Shown piece by piece: positions 1 to 5,599 of a stretch of DNA of 5,599 nt. The position numbers and the translations under genes are program-made. A model generated the notes under the pieces. It ran no database searches, had not been told where the DNA came from, and was given only the letters and a program-made list of their open reading frames with translations. Origin of the DNA: Gammaproteobacteria bacterium. Its GTDB lineage: Bacteria > Pseudomonadota > Gammaproteobacteria > Steroidobacterales > Steroidobacteraceae. The stretch's first letter is position 1. The number at the start of each line of letters is the position of its first letter. The stretch spans positions 1-5,599 of the forward strand of contig JANXYA010000309.1 in NCBI GenBank assembly GCA_025350345.1, read 5' to 3'.

Positions 1-622
1 CGAGGCCGTCATGGCCAGACACGGCTTCCCCGGCTTCGCGCTTCCGGCCACGCTGACGCACGGCTGCACCTGGGAAAGTGTCGCCGCGGAAGCCCAGCGG
101 CGAACGGGTCTGAGCGTTGGCACCGCCGAGCTGGCCGCCGACTTTCTGGAGCATTGGGTGGCCGGTACCGCGGGCGCCAGTCCCATCCCGGGCGCGCCGG
201 AGGCCATCCGCGCCGCGGCGGCGGCCAGGCTGAAGCTTGGAGTTGTCTCCTCCAGTCCGCGCTCGGTGATCAATTACTTCCTGGAGAAGCTGGGTGTCAG
301 CGCTTGCATCGACTCGCGGGCGCGCATTGGCGCCGAGGAGGTGCGCGCCACAAAGCCCGACCCGGAGGGGTTCCTCCTCGCCGCGCGCGCGCTGGCGGTC
401 GAGCCCGCCGAATGCCTGGTGTTCGAGGACAGCAACGCCGGACTGCTCGCGGCCCGGGCCGCCCACATGCGCAGTGTCTTCATTACCTGCCGCGCCACGG
501 ACGTGGACGGGAACATCGGGCTCGCGACGGCGGCCTTCGAGCATTACGGCGTCCTGCCGCCGGGATTCTGGGAGCGAGTGGCCTCCGGCGATTGCGATCT
601 CATGGGCCGCGCTAGCGCATGA
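1..622 (+). CDS. HAD-superfamily phosphatase, subfamily IA (beta-PGM/sugar-phosphatase-like), 5' end missing
   Basis: The reading frame is open from the left edge (first whole codon at base 2) to TGA at 620-622, giving 206 visible residues. The ATG at base 11 is probably internal, because the catalytic DxDGT motif I of HAD phosphatases must lie upstream, beyond the window. Visible are an alpha-helical cap region, motif II (VVSSS, encoded about 244-258), the motif III lysine in ATKPDPEGF (about 350-376) and the motif IV metal-binding stretch FEDSNAGLLAARAA (about 422-463). This order matches soluble cytoplasmic HAD-IA enzymes that hydrolyse small phosphorylated metabolites via an aspartyl-phosphate. 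The substrate cannot be read from the sequence. The neighbours (OPA transporter, GlpF, GlpK) suggest a glycerol-phosphate or related polyol/sugar phosphate, which is inference. It overlaps the next gene by 4 bases. A phosphomutase rather than a phosphatase remains possible. Confidence 0.85.
   Translation, partial: EAVMARHGFPGFALPATLTHGCTWESVAAEAQRRTGLSVGTAELAADFLEHWVAGTAGASPIPGAPEAIRAAAAARLKLGVVSSSPRSVINYFLEKLGVSACIDSRARIGAEEVRATKPDPEGFLLAARALAVEPAECLVFEDSNAGLLAARAAHMRSVFITCRATDVDGNIGLATAAFEHYGVLPPGFWERVASGDCDLMGRASA
619..622 (+). promoter_or_regulatory. ATGA stop/start overlap (translational coupling, HAD to OPA transporter)
   Basis: The transporter ATG (619-621) overlaps the HAD stop TGA (620-622). 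There is no good Shine-Dalgarno sequence just upstream, and the transporter frame has a TAG at 613-615 only two codons before this ATG, so the start cannot move upstream. Reinitiation by ribosomes finishing the HAD gene is the simplest reading. Confidence 0.8.
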
Positions 623-1899
623 ACGCCGCCAATCCGGCTCTGCTGCGCCGCTACCGCGCGCAGATTTTCGCAGCGACCTGGCTGTCCTATGCCGGTTTCT
701 ACCTTTGCCGCAAGGTGTACGCGATCCTGAAGTACCCGCTCAAGGAGCAGTTTCATCTGGACGACGTCCACATCGCCTATCCGTGGACCATTTACCTGGT
801 CGCCTACATGCTCGGCCAGTTCCTGGCGGCCTGGCTGGGCAAGCGCATGGAGAGCCGGCGCGTATTGACCTACGGCATGTGCGTCGCGGCCGCCTGCAAT
901 GTCGTGCTCGGTGCGCTGGTGGATTCACACGTCGCGAATGTCTTCGCCTGGATGTGCGTGACGATGGCGATTCACGGCCTGTCGCAGGCGACGGGCTGGC
1001 CGCACAACGTCGCCCTGTTCGCCAACTGGACGCGTCGTTCCGAGCGCGGCACCCTGTTCGGGCTGTGGGGCACCTGCTACCAGCTGGGCGCGGTGGCCGG
1101 AAAGGGGTTGGCCGGATTCCTGCTCGGGTGGCTGGGCATGGCCTGGTCCTTCTACGGTTCGAGCCTCGTGCTGTTCGCGATCACGGTCCTGTTCGTCGTG
1201 CTGGCGCGCGAGCGACCGCAATCGGTCGGCCTGTCCCTGGAGGACGATTCCGAGCCTGATGTGCCCCCACCGGTTGCGGGTGAATCGGTCCCGGCAAGTT
1301 CGGCGCCCCTGCCGGCGGGTTTCATCGGCTCGATCGTCGCGATGGGCTGCATTTATTTTGGCTTCAAGTTCATCCGCTACGCACTCGACAGCTGGTCCAC
1401 GCTGATTCTCGTCGAGCAATTCCGCATGTCGACCACGACCGCCGCGTACTTGTCCACGGCCTTCGACTGGATTGGCTTCCTGGGCGTGATCGTCGGGGGC
1501 TACTGGTCGGACCGTATCCCGGGTGCGAGGCGCACGCCGGTCATATTCTGGATGACCGCGGGTTGCTTCGTCTTTACCACGCTCATGTGGCTCGTGGGCC
1601 TGTCTTCGCCCGTTCTGTTCGTCGCCATGCTCGGGTTGATCGGGTTTACGGCGATGGGCCCGGACTCCCTGCTCTCCGGCGCCTGCGCGATGGACATTGG
1701 CAGCCGGCGCCAGGCCGCGCTGGCTGCCGGCGTGATCAACGGCCTGGGCTCGATCGGACCGATCGTGCAGGAGCCGCTGATCGGCTGGCTGAAGCAGACC
1801 CACGGATCGCAGGCGGTGTTGCTGCTGCTGGTGGGCGTCGTATTCTTGACGACTGTAGCGACCGGTCTGCTCGCGCGCTTCGAGCATGGCCGTGTCTAA
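619..1899 (+). CDS. MFS transporter, organophosphate:phosphate antiporter (OPA) family, GlpT/SLC37-like
   Basis: This 426-residue inner-membrane protein has the 12-helix major facilitator layout: two hydrophobic halves joined by an acidic, Pro/Ser-rich cytoplasmic loop at about residues 199-233. OPA transporters such as GlpT and UhpT exchange a phosphorylated C3-C6 compound for inorganic phosphate, using one arginine from each half. Both are present: Arg31 in helix 1 (YLCRK, matching GlpT Arg45) and Arg253 in helix 7 (FIRYALDSW, matching GlpT Arg269). QATGWP (123-128) and the RPQSVGL segment after helix 6 (199-205) are also typical. By remembered alignment, GlpT His165 corresponds to Tyr154 and Lys80 to Gln67. 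The ATGWP...NW and INGLGSIG segments resemble animal SLC37A1-3 more than GlpT. A glycerol-3-phosphate substrate is therefore plausible from context but unproven. The stop is TAA at 1897-1899; glpF follows after 15 bases. Confidence 0.88.
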   Translation: MNAANPALLRRYRAQIFAATWLSYAGFYLCRKVYAILKYPLKEQFHLDDVHIAYPWTIYLVAYMLGQFLAAWLGKRMESRRVLTYGMCVAAACNVVLGALVDSHVANVFAWMCVTMAIHGLSQATGWPHNVALFANWTRRSERGTLFGLWGTCYQLGAVAGKGLAGFLLGWLGMAWSFYGSSLVLFAITVLFVVLARERPQSVGLSLEDDSEPDVPPPVAGESVPASSAPLPAGFIGSIVAMGCIYFGFKFIRYALDSWSTLILVEQFRMSTTTAAYLSTAFDWIGFLGVIVGGYWSDRIPGARRTPVIFWMTAGCFVFTTLMWLVGLSSPVLFVAMLGLIGFTAMGPDSLLSGACAMDIGSRRQAALAAGVINGLGSIGPIVQEPLIGWLKQTHGSQAVLLLLVGVVFLTTVATGLLARFEHGRV

Positions 1900-1900
1900 A

Positions 1901-1909
1901 GGGGGAGGG
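1901..1909 (+). promoter_or_regulatory. Strong ribosome binding site of glpF; decides the start
   Basis: A purine run containing GGAGG (1904-1908) sits six bases before ATG 1915, which is near-ideal spacing. An in-frame GTG at 1909-1911 abuts the GGAGG and is too close to serve as start, so ATG 1915 is chosen. This is the only clearly strong Shine-Dalgarno site in the window, suggesting that glpF is translated independently of the gene before it. Confidence 0.75.
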
Positions 1910-1914
1910 TGCTC

Positions 1915-2730
1915 ATGACACAGAAGAAAAAGAACAGGGTGCAGATCGGTGAAATGATCTCCGAATGCATGGCCACCTTCATCATCCTGGCGATCGGCGA
2001 TTCGGTGGCGGCGATGTACACGCTCTACGACCCGAGTCCCTATCAGCATGCCTACTGGGGCGTGTGCATCACCTGGGGGCTCGCGGTCACGCTGGCCATC
2101 TATGTCACGGGCGCTGTCTCGGGTACCCACGCCAATCCAGCCGTGACGCTCGCGCTGACGCTGTTTCGTGGTTTCCCGCGCAACAAGGTGCTGCCTTACA
2201 TGGGTGCACAGGTCGCCGGCGCCTTCATCGGTGCCGCGCTCGCCTACCTGCTGTTCTCCCCGGTGATCGATCACTACAACGAGCTGCACCACCTGAGCCG
2301 CAATCTCGACGGTGGTGCGGCTGGCGTTTTCTTCACACATCCGAGCGAGGGCATTACTGCGCTCCATGCCTTCTGCGACGAGATCGTGCTCACCGGGATC
2401 CTGGTGCTTGGCATCTTCGGGATCACCGAGCAGTTCAACACCCTGGCGCCGGAGGCGAACACTGGCGCGCTCATCATCGGACTGCTGGTGGCGGCCATCG
2501 GCGCGTCGGCCGGATACCTGGAGGCCTGGCCCATCAACCCCGCCCGCGACTTCGGACCGCGCCTGTTCTGTTTCCTCAATGGCTGGGGCTCGCAGGCCCT
2601 GCCGGGCCCCGGCAATTACTGGTGGGTGCCGATCGCAGGCCCGCTCCTTGGGGGCGTGGCGGGCGGCGGCCTGTACCAGCTCGCCATCCGGCCGTTTCTT
2701 CCGGCCCGGCGCGCAGGTGTGCCCTCGTGA
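1915..2730 (+). CDS. glpF: Aquaglyceroporin, glycerol uptake facilitator
   Basis: This 271-residue protein belongs to the MIP/aquaporin family and would carry glycerol passively across the inner membrane. Length and architecture (six helices plus two half-helices) are normal. The two signature loops are THANPAVT (residues 71-78, NPA at 74-76) and NPARDFGPR (208-216). The Asp after the second NPAR (Asp212) is a mark of glycerol-conducting members as opposed to water-only channels. The selectivity filter is read against E. coli GlpF (Trp48, Phe200, Arg206): Trp54 in ITWGLAVT and Arg211 are conserved, but the Phe position is Trp205 (LEAWPINPARD). The short N-terminus is Lys-rich (TQKKKNR), consistent with a cytoplasmic start. 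It overlaps glpK by 4 bases, so the facilitator and the kinase that traps its substrate are coupled, as in many bacteria. It is somewhat diverged from enterobacterial GlpF. Confidence 0.93.
   Translation: MTQKKKNRVQIGEMISECMATFIILAIGDSVAAMYTLYDPSPYQHAYWGVCITWGLAVTLAIYVTGAVSGTHANPAVTLALTLFRGFPRNKVLPYMGAQVAGAFIGAALAYLLFSPVIDHYNELHHLSRNLDGGAAGVFFTHPSEGITALHAFCDEIVLTGILVLGIFGITEQFNTLAPEANTGALIIGLLVAAIGASAGYLEAWPINPARDFGPRLFCFLNGWGSQALPGPGNYWWVPIAGPLLGGVAGGGLYQLAIRPFLPARRAGVPS
2727..2730 (+). promoter_or_regulatory. GTGA start/stop overlap (translational coupling, glpF to glpK)
   Basis: The glpK start GTG (2727-2729) overlaps the glpF stop TGA (2728-2730). A weak AGG (2715-2717) lies nine bases upstream inside glpF. 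The arrangement favours coupled translation of channel and kinase. Confidence 0.75.
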
Positions 2731-4217
2731 GCCGGCCGCGGCATGTGCTCGCGATCGATCAGGGCACGACCTCGACGCGCGCCATCGTATTCAACGACAC
2801 GGCGCGCACCGTCTCGATCGCACAGCGCGAATTTCCACAACACTACCCGGCGCCTGGCTGGGTGGAGCACGACGCCGAGGATATCTGGCGCGACACACTG
2901 GCGACGGCGCGCGAGGCCGTCGAAAAGTCCGGCGTCGGCGCACGCGGTATCGCCGGCGTGGGCATCACCAATCAGCGCGAGACGGCCGTGGTGTGGGAGC
3001 GCAGCAGCGGCAAGCCCATCCACCGGGCCATCGTCTGGCAGGACCGGCGTACCGCCGAGGAGTGCGCCCGCCTGAAAAGCGAGGGCGCCGAGGATCTGGT
3101 GCGGCAACGCACGGGGCTCCTGCTCGATCCGTACTTCTCCGGCACCAAGGTTGCGTGGCTCCTCGATCAGGTGAGCGGCGCGCGGGCGCGGGCGGAGCGG
3201 GGCGAGCTCGCCTTCGGCACCATCGATTGCTTTTTGCTCTGGCGGCTGACAGGTGGAAAGGTGCACGCCACGGACGTAACCAACGCCTCGCGCACGCTGC
3301 TGTTCGACATTCATCGCGGGCAATGGGACGAGGAGCTGTTGCGCCTCATTCGGGTGCCGCGTGCATTGCTGCCGGAGGTGCGGGACAGCAGTGAGATCTA
3401 CGGCGAGACCGCGCCGGGCCTATTTGAACAGCCCATTCCAATTGCGGGCATAGCCGGGGACCAGCAGGCGGCGCTGGTGGGCCAGGCGTGCTTTGAGCCC
3501 GGGATGGCCAAGTCCACGTATGGCACGGGCTGCTTCCTGCTGCTCAACACTGGCGCAACGCCGGTGCTGTCGCAGAACCGGATGCTGACGACGCCCGCCT
3601 ATCGCATCAAGGGGCGCACCACCTATGCCATGGAGGGCTCGATCTTTGCCGCCGGTGCCGCGATCAAATGGCTGCGCGACGGACTGGGGCTCATCGCCAA
3701 CGCGGCCGAGTCGGCGGCGCTCGCCAGGCGCGTGCCGGACAGCCATGGCGTCCACATGGTCCCCGCCTTCGTCGGACTCGGCGCGCCCCACTGGGAGCCC
3801 AATGCACGCGGCCTGATCTGCGGGCTGACCTTTGATGCCACCGGCGCCCATCTCGCGCGCGCCGCGCTTGAGTCGGTGGCGTTCCAGACGCGTGACCTGA
3901 CGGCCGCCATGGCCGGCGATGGCGCGCATCGCGCTGCGGCCATCCGCGTCGATGGCGGCATGGCGGCCAACGATTGGTTCTGCCAGTTCCTCGCCGACGT
4001 GGTCGACGCCCACGTGGAGCGGCCGACCGAACTGGAGACCACGGCGCTCGGCGCCGCCTTTCTGGCCGGACTTGCCACCGGCGTCTGGCCGGACCTGAAG
4101 GCCCTGAGCGCGACCTGGACGTCGGGCGCGGTGTTCAAGCCGGCCATGGCACCGGCCCGCCGCTCGGAACTGGTGGCAGGATGGAGCACCGCGTTGCGCC
4201 GTACGCTGCTGAAGTGA
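2727..4217 (+). CDS. glpK: Glycerol kinase
   Basis: This 496-residue cytoplasmic FGGY-family kinase phosphorylates glycerol with ATP to sn-glycerol-3-phosphate. Length is standard (about 500). Motifs in order: IDQGTTSTRA near the N-terminus (Asp11, phosphate-binding loop), TNQRETAVVW (Arg84-Glu85, glycerol contacts), DPYFSGTK (Tyr136), TDVTNASRT (182-190), GDQQAAL (Asp245 the likely catalytic base, Gln246), STYGTG (263-268), the second FGGY signature region GLGAPHWEPNARG (350-362) and VDGGMAANDW (408-417) in the C-terminal ATPase lobe. The GTG start is set by homology, because the frame stays open far upstream inside glpF and family N-termini begin just before the IDQGTT motif. The E. coli fructose-1,6-bisphosphate loop (GGKGGTR) is absent, with a short PGLFEQP segment instead. 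The HPr-phosphorylated His of Firmicute enzymes is also absent. Confidence 0.96.
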   Translation: MSRPRHVLAIDQGTTSTRAIVFNDTARTVSIAQREFPQHYPAPGWVEHDAEDIWRDTLATAREAVEKSGVGARGIAGVGITNQRETAVVWERSSGKPIHRAIVWQDRRTAEECARLKSEGAEDLVRQRTGLLLDPYFSGTKVAWLLDQVSGARARAERGELAFGTIDCFLLWRLTGGKVHATDVTNASRTLLFDIHRGQWDEELLRLIRVPRALLPEVRDSSEIYGETAPGLFEQPIPIAGIAGDQQAALVGQACFEPGMAKSTYGTGCFLLLNTGATPVLSQNRMLTTPAYRIKGRTTYAMEGSIFAAGAAIKWLRDGLGLIANAAESAALARRVPDSHGVHMVPAFVGLGAPHWEPNARGLICGLTFDATGAHLARAALESVAFQTRDLTAAMAGDGAHRAAAIRVDGGMAANDWFCQFLADVVDAHVERPTELETTALGAAFLAGLATGVWPDLKALSATWTSGAVFKPAMAPARRSELVAGWSTALRRTLLK

Positions 4218-4259
4218 GAGTCCAATCTGGCCTGCTGCCCTGGCTGAGGGAGAGTGATC
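4218..4259 (+). other. Short intergenic gap between glpK and the phosphoesterase gene
   Basis: These 42 bases hold no stem-loop followed by a T-run and no recognisable -10/-35 pair. The only signal is the purine-rich ribosome binding site at the right end. Read-through transcription from glpK is the simplest interpretation. Confidence 0.6.
4246..4252 (+). promoter_or_regulatory. Ribosome binding site of the phosphoesterase gene
   Basis: The sequence GAGGGAG ends seven bases before GTG 4260 and one base before an in-frame GTG at 4254. Spacing favours 4260 as the start. Using 4254 would add only two residues (Met-Ile) ahead of the same signal peptide. Confidence 0.6.
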
Positions 4260-4322
4260 GTGATCCTGCGTAGAAGTTTTCTTGCGGCCGCGATCAGCCT
4301 GATCGCCGCGTATGCCTGGGCG
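4260..4322 (+). other. Predicted Tat (twin-arginine) signal peptide region
   Basis: Residues 1-21 of the phosphoesterase contain Arg4-Arg5-Ser-Phe-Leu, matching the RRxFL core of the twin-arginine consensus. A short hydrophobic stretch (AAAISLIAAY) and an Ala-Trp-Ala site at residues 19-21 follow, with cleavage likely before Ala22. Export of the folded protein to the periplasm or beyond is inferred. A Sec signal is possible, since the n-region is very short. Confidence 0.7.
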
Positions 4323-5599
4323 GCGAATCCGCGCACGCCGATCGAACACGTGATCGTCATCGTGGGCGAGAACCGCACCTTCGATAACCTGTTTGCGACC
4401 TATCAACCCAGGGGCGGGGAGGGGATTGCGAACCTGCTCTCGCGCGGCATCGTGCGCGCCGACGGCTCGCCCGGCCCGAACTTCAGGCTCGCGGAGCAGC
4501 ATACCGCCGAGGTGACCGGTGTGTATTCGCCCACGCCGAAGCAGACCGGCAGCTATGCCCTGCTGCCGCAACCCTACGCCGCAGATGCCTTCGGGCAGCG
4601 GCAGGACATACCCGACGGGCGTTTCGCTGACCCGATGCCGAACGGGCCCTTCCAGATCACGCAGCACGTCAGCTATGGCGCACACACGGGCAATCCGGTG
4701 CACCGTTTCTTCCAGATGTGGCAGCAGATCGACGGCGGGAAAATGGATCTGTTCGTGTGGACCGCAGAGTCGGTGGGCCTCGGCCCCAGCAACACCAACG
4801 CCTTCTACGCGCCCAACCACACCCTGCAGGGCGGCGTGGCGATGGGCTTCTACAATATGGCGAGCGAGGATGGCGCTTATTTTCGTGGACTCGCGGAAAA
4901 ATACGCCATCGCGGACAACTACCATCAGTCCATCCTCGGCGGGACCACGGTCAATTACTTCGCGCTCGCGAGCGGCGATGTCGGCTTTTTCACCGCTGGC
5001 GGCCAGCCGGCGGCGCCGCCCGCCAGTCTGATCGAGAATCCTGATCCGCAACCCGGCACGAACAACTGGTACCGGGAAGATGGCTTTCGCGGCGGTACCT
5101 ACGTGCCTTGCGCGGATCAGGCCGCGCCCGCCGTTGCGCCGATACGCGCCTACCTCGCGAGCCTGCCGTATCCGGCATTCAGGGACGGCAACTGCGAGCC
5201 GGGCCACTACTACATGGTCAACAACCTTGATCCGGGCTACCGGCCTGACGGCTCGGCGCAGGGGACCCACTCCGAAAATCTCCTGCTGCCTCCGCAGACG
5301 ATTCCCAGCATCGGCGACCTGCTGAGCGCCGGCGGCGTGTCCTGGAAGTGGTACAGCGGTGGACGGAACGATGGCAAGCTGACCGACCGGGAATACTGCG
5401 CGATGTGCGATACGCTCGTTTTCTTCCGCTCCACCATGACGGGGCCCGATCGCGCCAAGCTGCAGGACCTGCAGCAGTTCTATGTCGATGTGAAGGATGC
5501 GGGGAGTTTTCCTGCCGTCAGCGTGATCGCTCCCTATGACAGCATTTCCGGGCATCCGGGCTACGCAATAGAACCCGCTTTCGACGAACTGGCGCGCGA
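4260..5599 (+). CDS. Tat-exported phosphoesterase, phospholipase C/acid phosphatase (AcpA) family, 3' end missing
   Basis: The frame is open from GTG 4260 to the right edge (446 whole codons to 5597) with no stop. After the signal peptide, IEHVIVIVGENRTFDNLF (28-45) is the family's N-terminal metal/active-site motif, with Glu37-Asn38. DGGKMDLFVW (158-167), then YAIADNYHQSILGGTTVNYF (215-234) follow; the latter holds the nucleophile position, here Thr (229 or 230). HYYMVNNLDPGY (316-327), YCAMC (379-383, Cys380/Cys383) and GHPGY (431-435) also fit the family. Members hydrolyse phosphoesters outside the cytoplasm: phospholipid head groups in phospholipase C, small phosphomonoesters in AcpA-type acid phosphatases. 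The sequence does not decide which. Family members usually run to about 500 or more residues, so the end with the remaining metal-binding Asp residues is probably outside the window. It starts 42 bases after glpK in the same direction, so export of a phosphoesterase feeding glycerol or glycerol-phosphate to the uptake genes is plausible. Confidence 0.85.
   Translation, partial: MILRRSFLAAAISLIAAYAWAANPRTPIEHVIVIVGENRTFDNLFATYQPRGGEGIANLLSRGIVRADGSPGPNFRLAEQHTAEVTGVYSPTPKQTGSYALLPQPYAADAFGQRQDIPDGRFADPMPNGPFQITQHVSYGAHTGNPVHRFFQMWQQIDGGKMDLFVWTAESVGLGPSNTNAFYAPNHTLQGGVAMGFYNMASEDGAYFRGLAEKYAIADNYHQSILGGTTVNYFALASGDVGFFTAGGQPAAPPASLIENPDPQPGTNNWYREDGFRGGTYVPCADQAAPAVAPIRAYLASLPYPAFRDGNCEPGHYYMVNNLDPGYRPDGSAQGTHSENLLLPPQTIPSIGDLLSAGGVSWKWYSGGRNDGKLTDREYCAMCDTLVFFRSTMTGPDRAKLQDLQQFYVDVKDAGSFPAVSVIAPYDSISGHPGYAIEPAFDELAR

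Noticed and set aside
11..13. ATG as the true start of the HAD gene
   Set aside because: The frame is open to the left edge, and HAD motif I (DxDGT), essential for catalysis, would be missing. The residues around this ATG fit the middle of the first helix after motif I.
294..1259. 321-codon plus-strand frame spanning the HAD/transporter junction
   Set aside because: Arg/Pro/Ala-rich shadow frame of two genes with clear family motifs; no recognisable domain.
1751..1765. Perfect inverted repeat CGATCGG-A-CCGATCG
   Set aside because: It lies deep inside the transporter gene, encodes the conserved GSIGPIV segment, and has no matching copy near a promoter. Chance in GATCG-rich coding sequence is enough to explain it.
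1909..1911. GTG as the glpF start
   Set aside because: It touches the GGAGG ribosome binding site, leaving no spacer; ATG 1915 has six bases of spacing.
925..2367. 480-codon open frame on the minus strand
   Set aside because: Antisense to the OPA transporter and glpF; the translation is Arg/Gln/His/Glu-rich without membrane segments or motifs, as expected for a codon shadow.
1965..2726. Long N-terminal extension of the glycerol kinase frame
   Set aside because: The frame is open upstream but overlaps glpF out of frame. Glycerol kinase homology begins right after GTG 2727, and the resulting 496 residues is the normal family length.
4218..4259. Possible transcription terminator after glpK
   Set aside because: No stable GC stem followed by a T-tract can be drawn in these 42 bases.
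3420..5555. 711-codon open frame on the minus strand
   Set aside because: It lies antisense to glpK and the phosphoesterase, both of which have strong family motifs. Its translation is rich in Arg/His/Gly low-information sequence with no recognisable motif. Long antisense frames are common in high-G+C coding DNA.

Overview
The window is a dense, G+C-rich (about two-thirds by eye) stretch of bacterial DNA in which every recognisable gene lies on the plus strand. Gram-negative style MIP and OPA transporters, a twin-arginine export signal and gene overlaps of the ATGA/GTGA type suggest a proteobacterium. No marker gene fixes the lineage, so beta- or gammaproteobacterial origin is only a guess.

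Layout: (1) bases <1-622, the 3' part of a HAD-superfamily phosphatase whose first catalytic motif lies off the left edge; (2) 619-1899, a 12-helix organophosphate:phosphate antiporter-family (OPA) transporter, overlapping the HAD gene by 4 bases; (3) 1915-2730, an aquaglyceroporin (GlpF), 15 bases downstream behind a strong ribosome binding site; (4) 2727-4217, glycerol kinase (GlpK), overlapping glpF by 4 bases; (5) 4260->5599, the start of a Tat-exported phosphoesterase of the phospholipase C/acid phosphatase family, cut by the right edge. The only gaps are 15 and 42 bases, with no visible terminator or promoter, so the genes look like one transcript whose promoter lies left of the window.

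Taken together this looks like a scavenging cassette for phosphorylated glycerol compounds. A secreted phosphoesterase would attack phosphoesters outside the cytoplasm. Free glycerol would enter through GlpF and be trapped as glycerol-3-phosphate by GlpK. An intact phosphorylated compound could enter through the OPA transporter, and a cytoplasmic HAD phosphatase would act on some phospho-metabolite. The glpF-glpK core is ordinary. The less ordinary parts are its partners (HAD phosphatase, SLC37-like OPA transporter, Tat phosphoesterase), the altered pore and substrate-site residues in both transporters, and a glycerol kinase lacking both of the classical allosteric/phosphorylation elements. 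I see no convincing wholly new system, no mobile element, no CRISPR array and no RNA gene.
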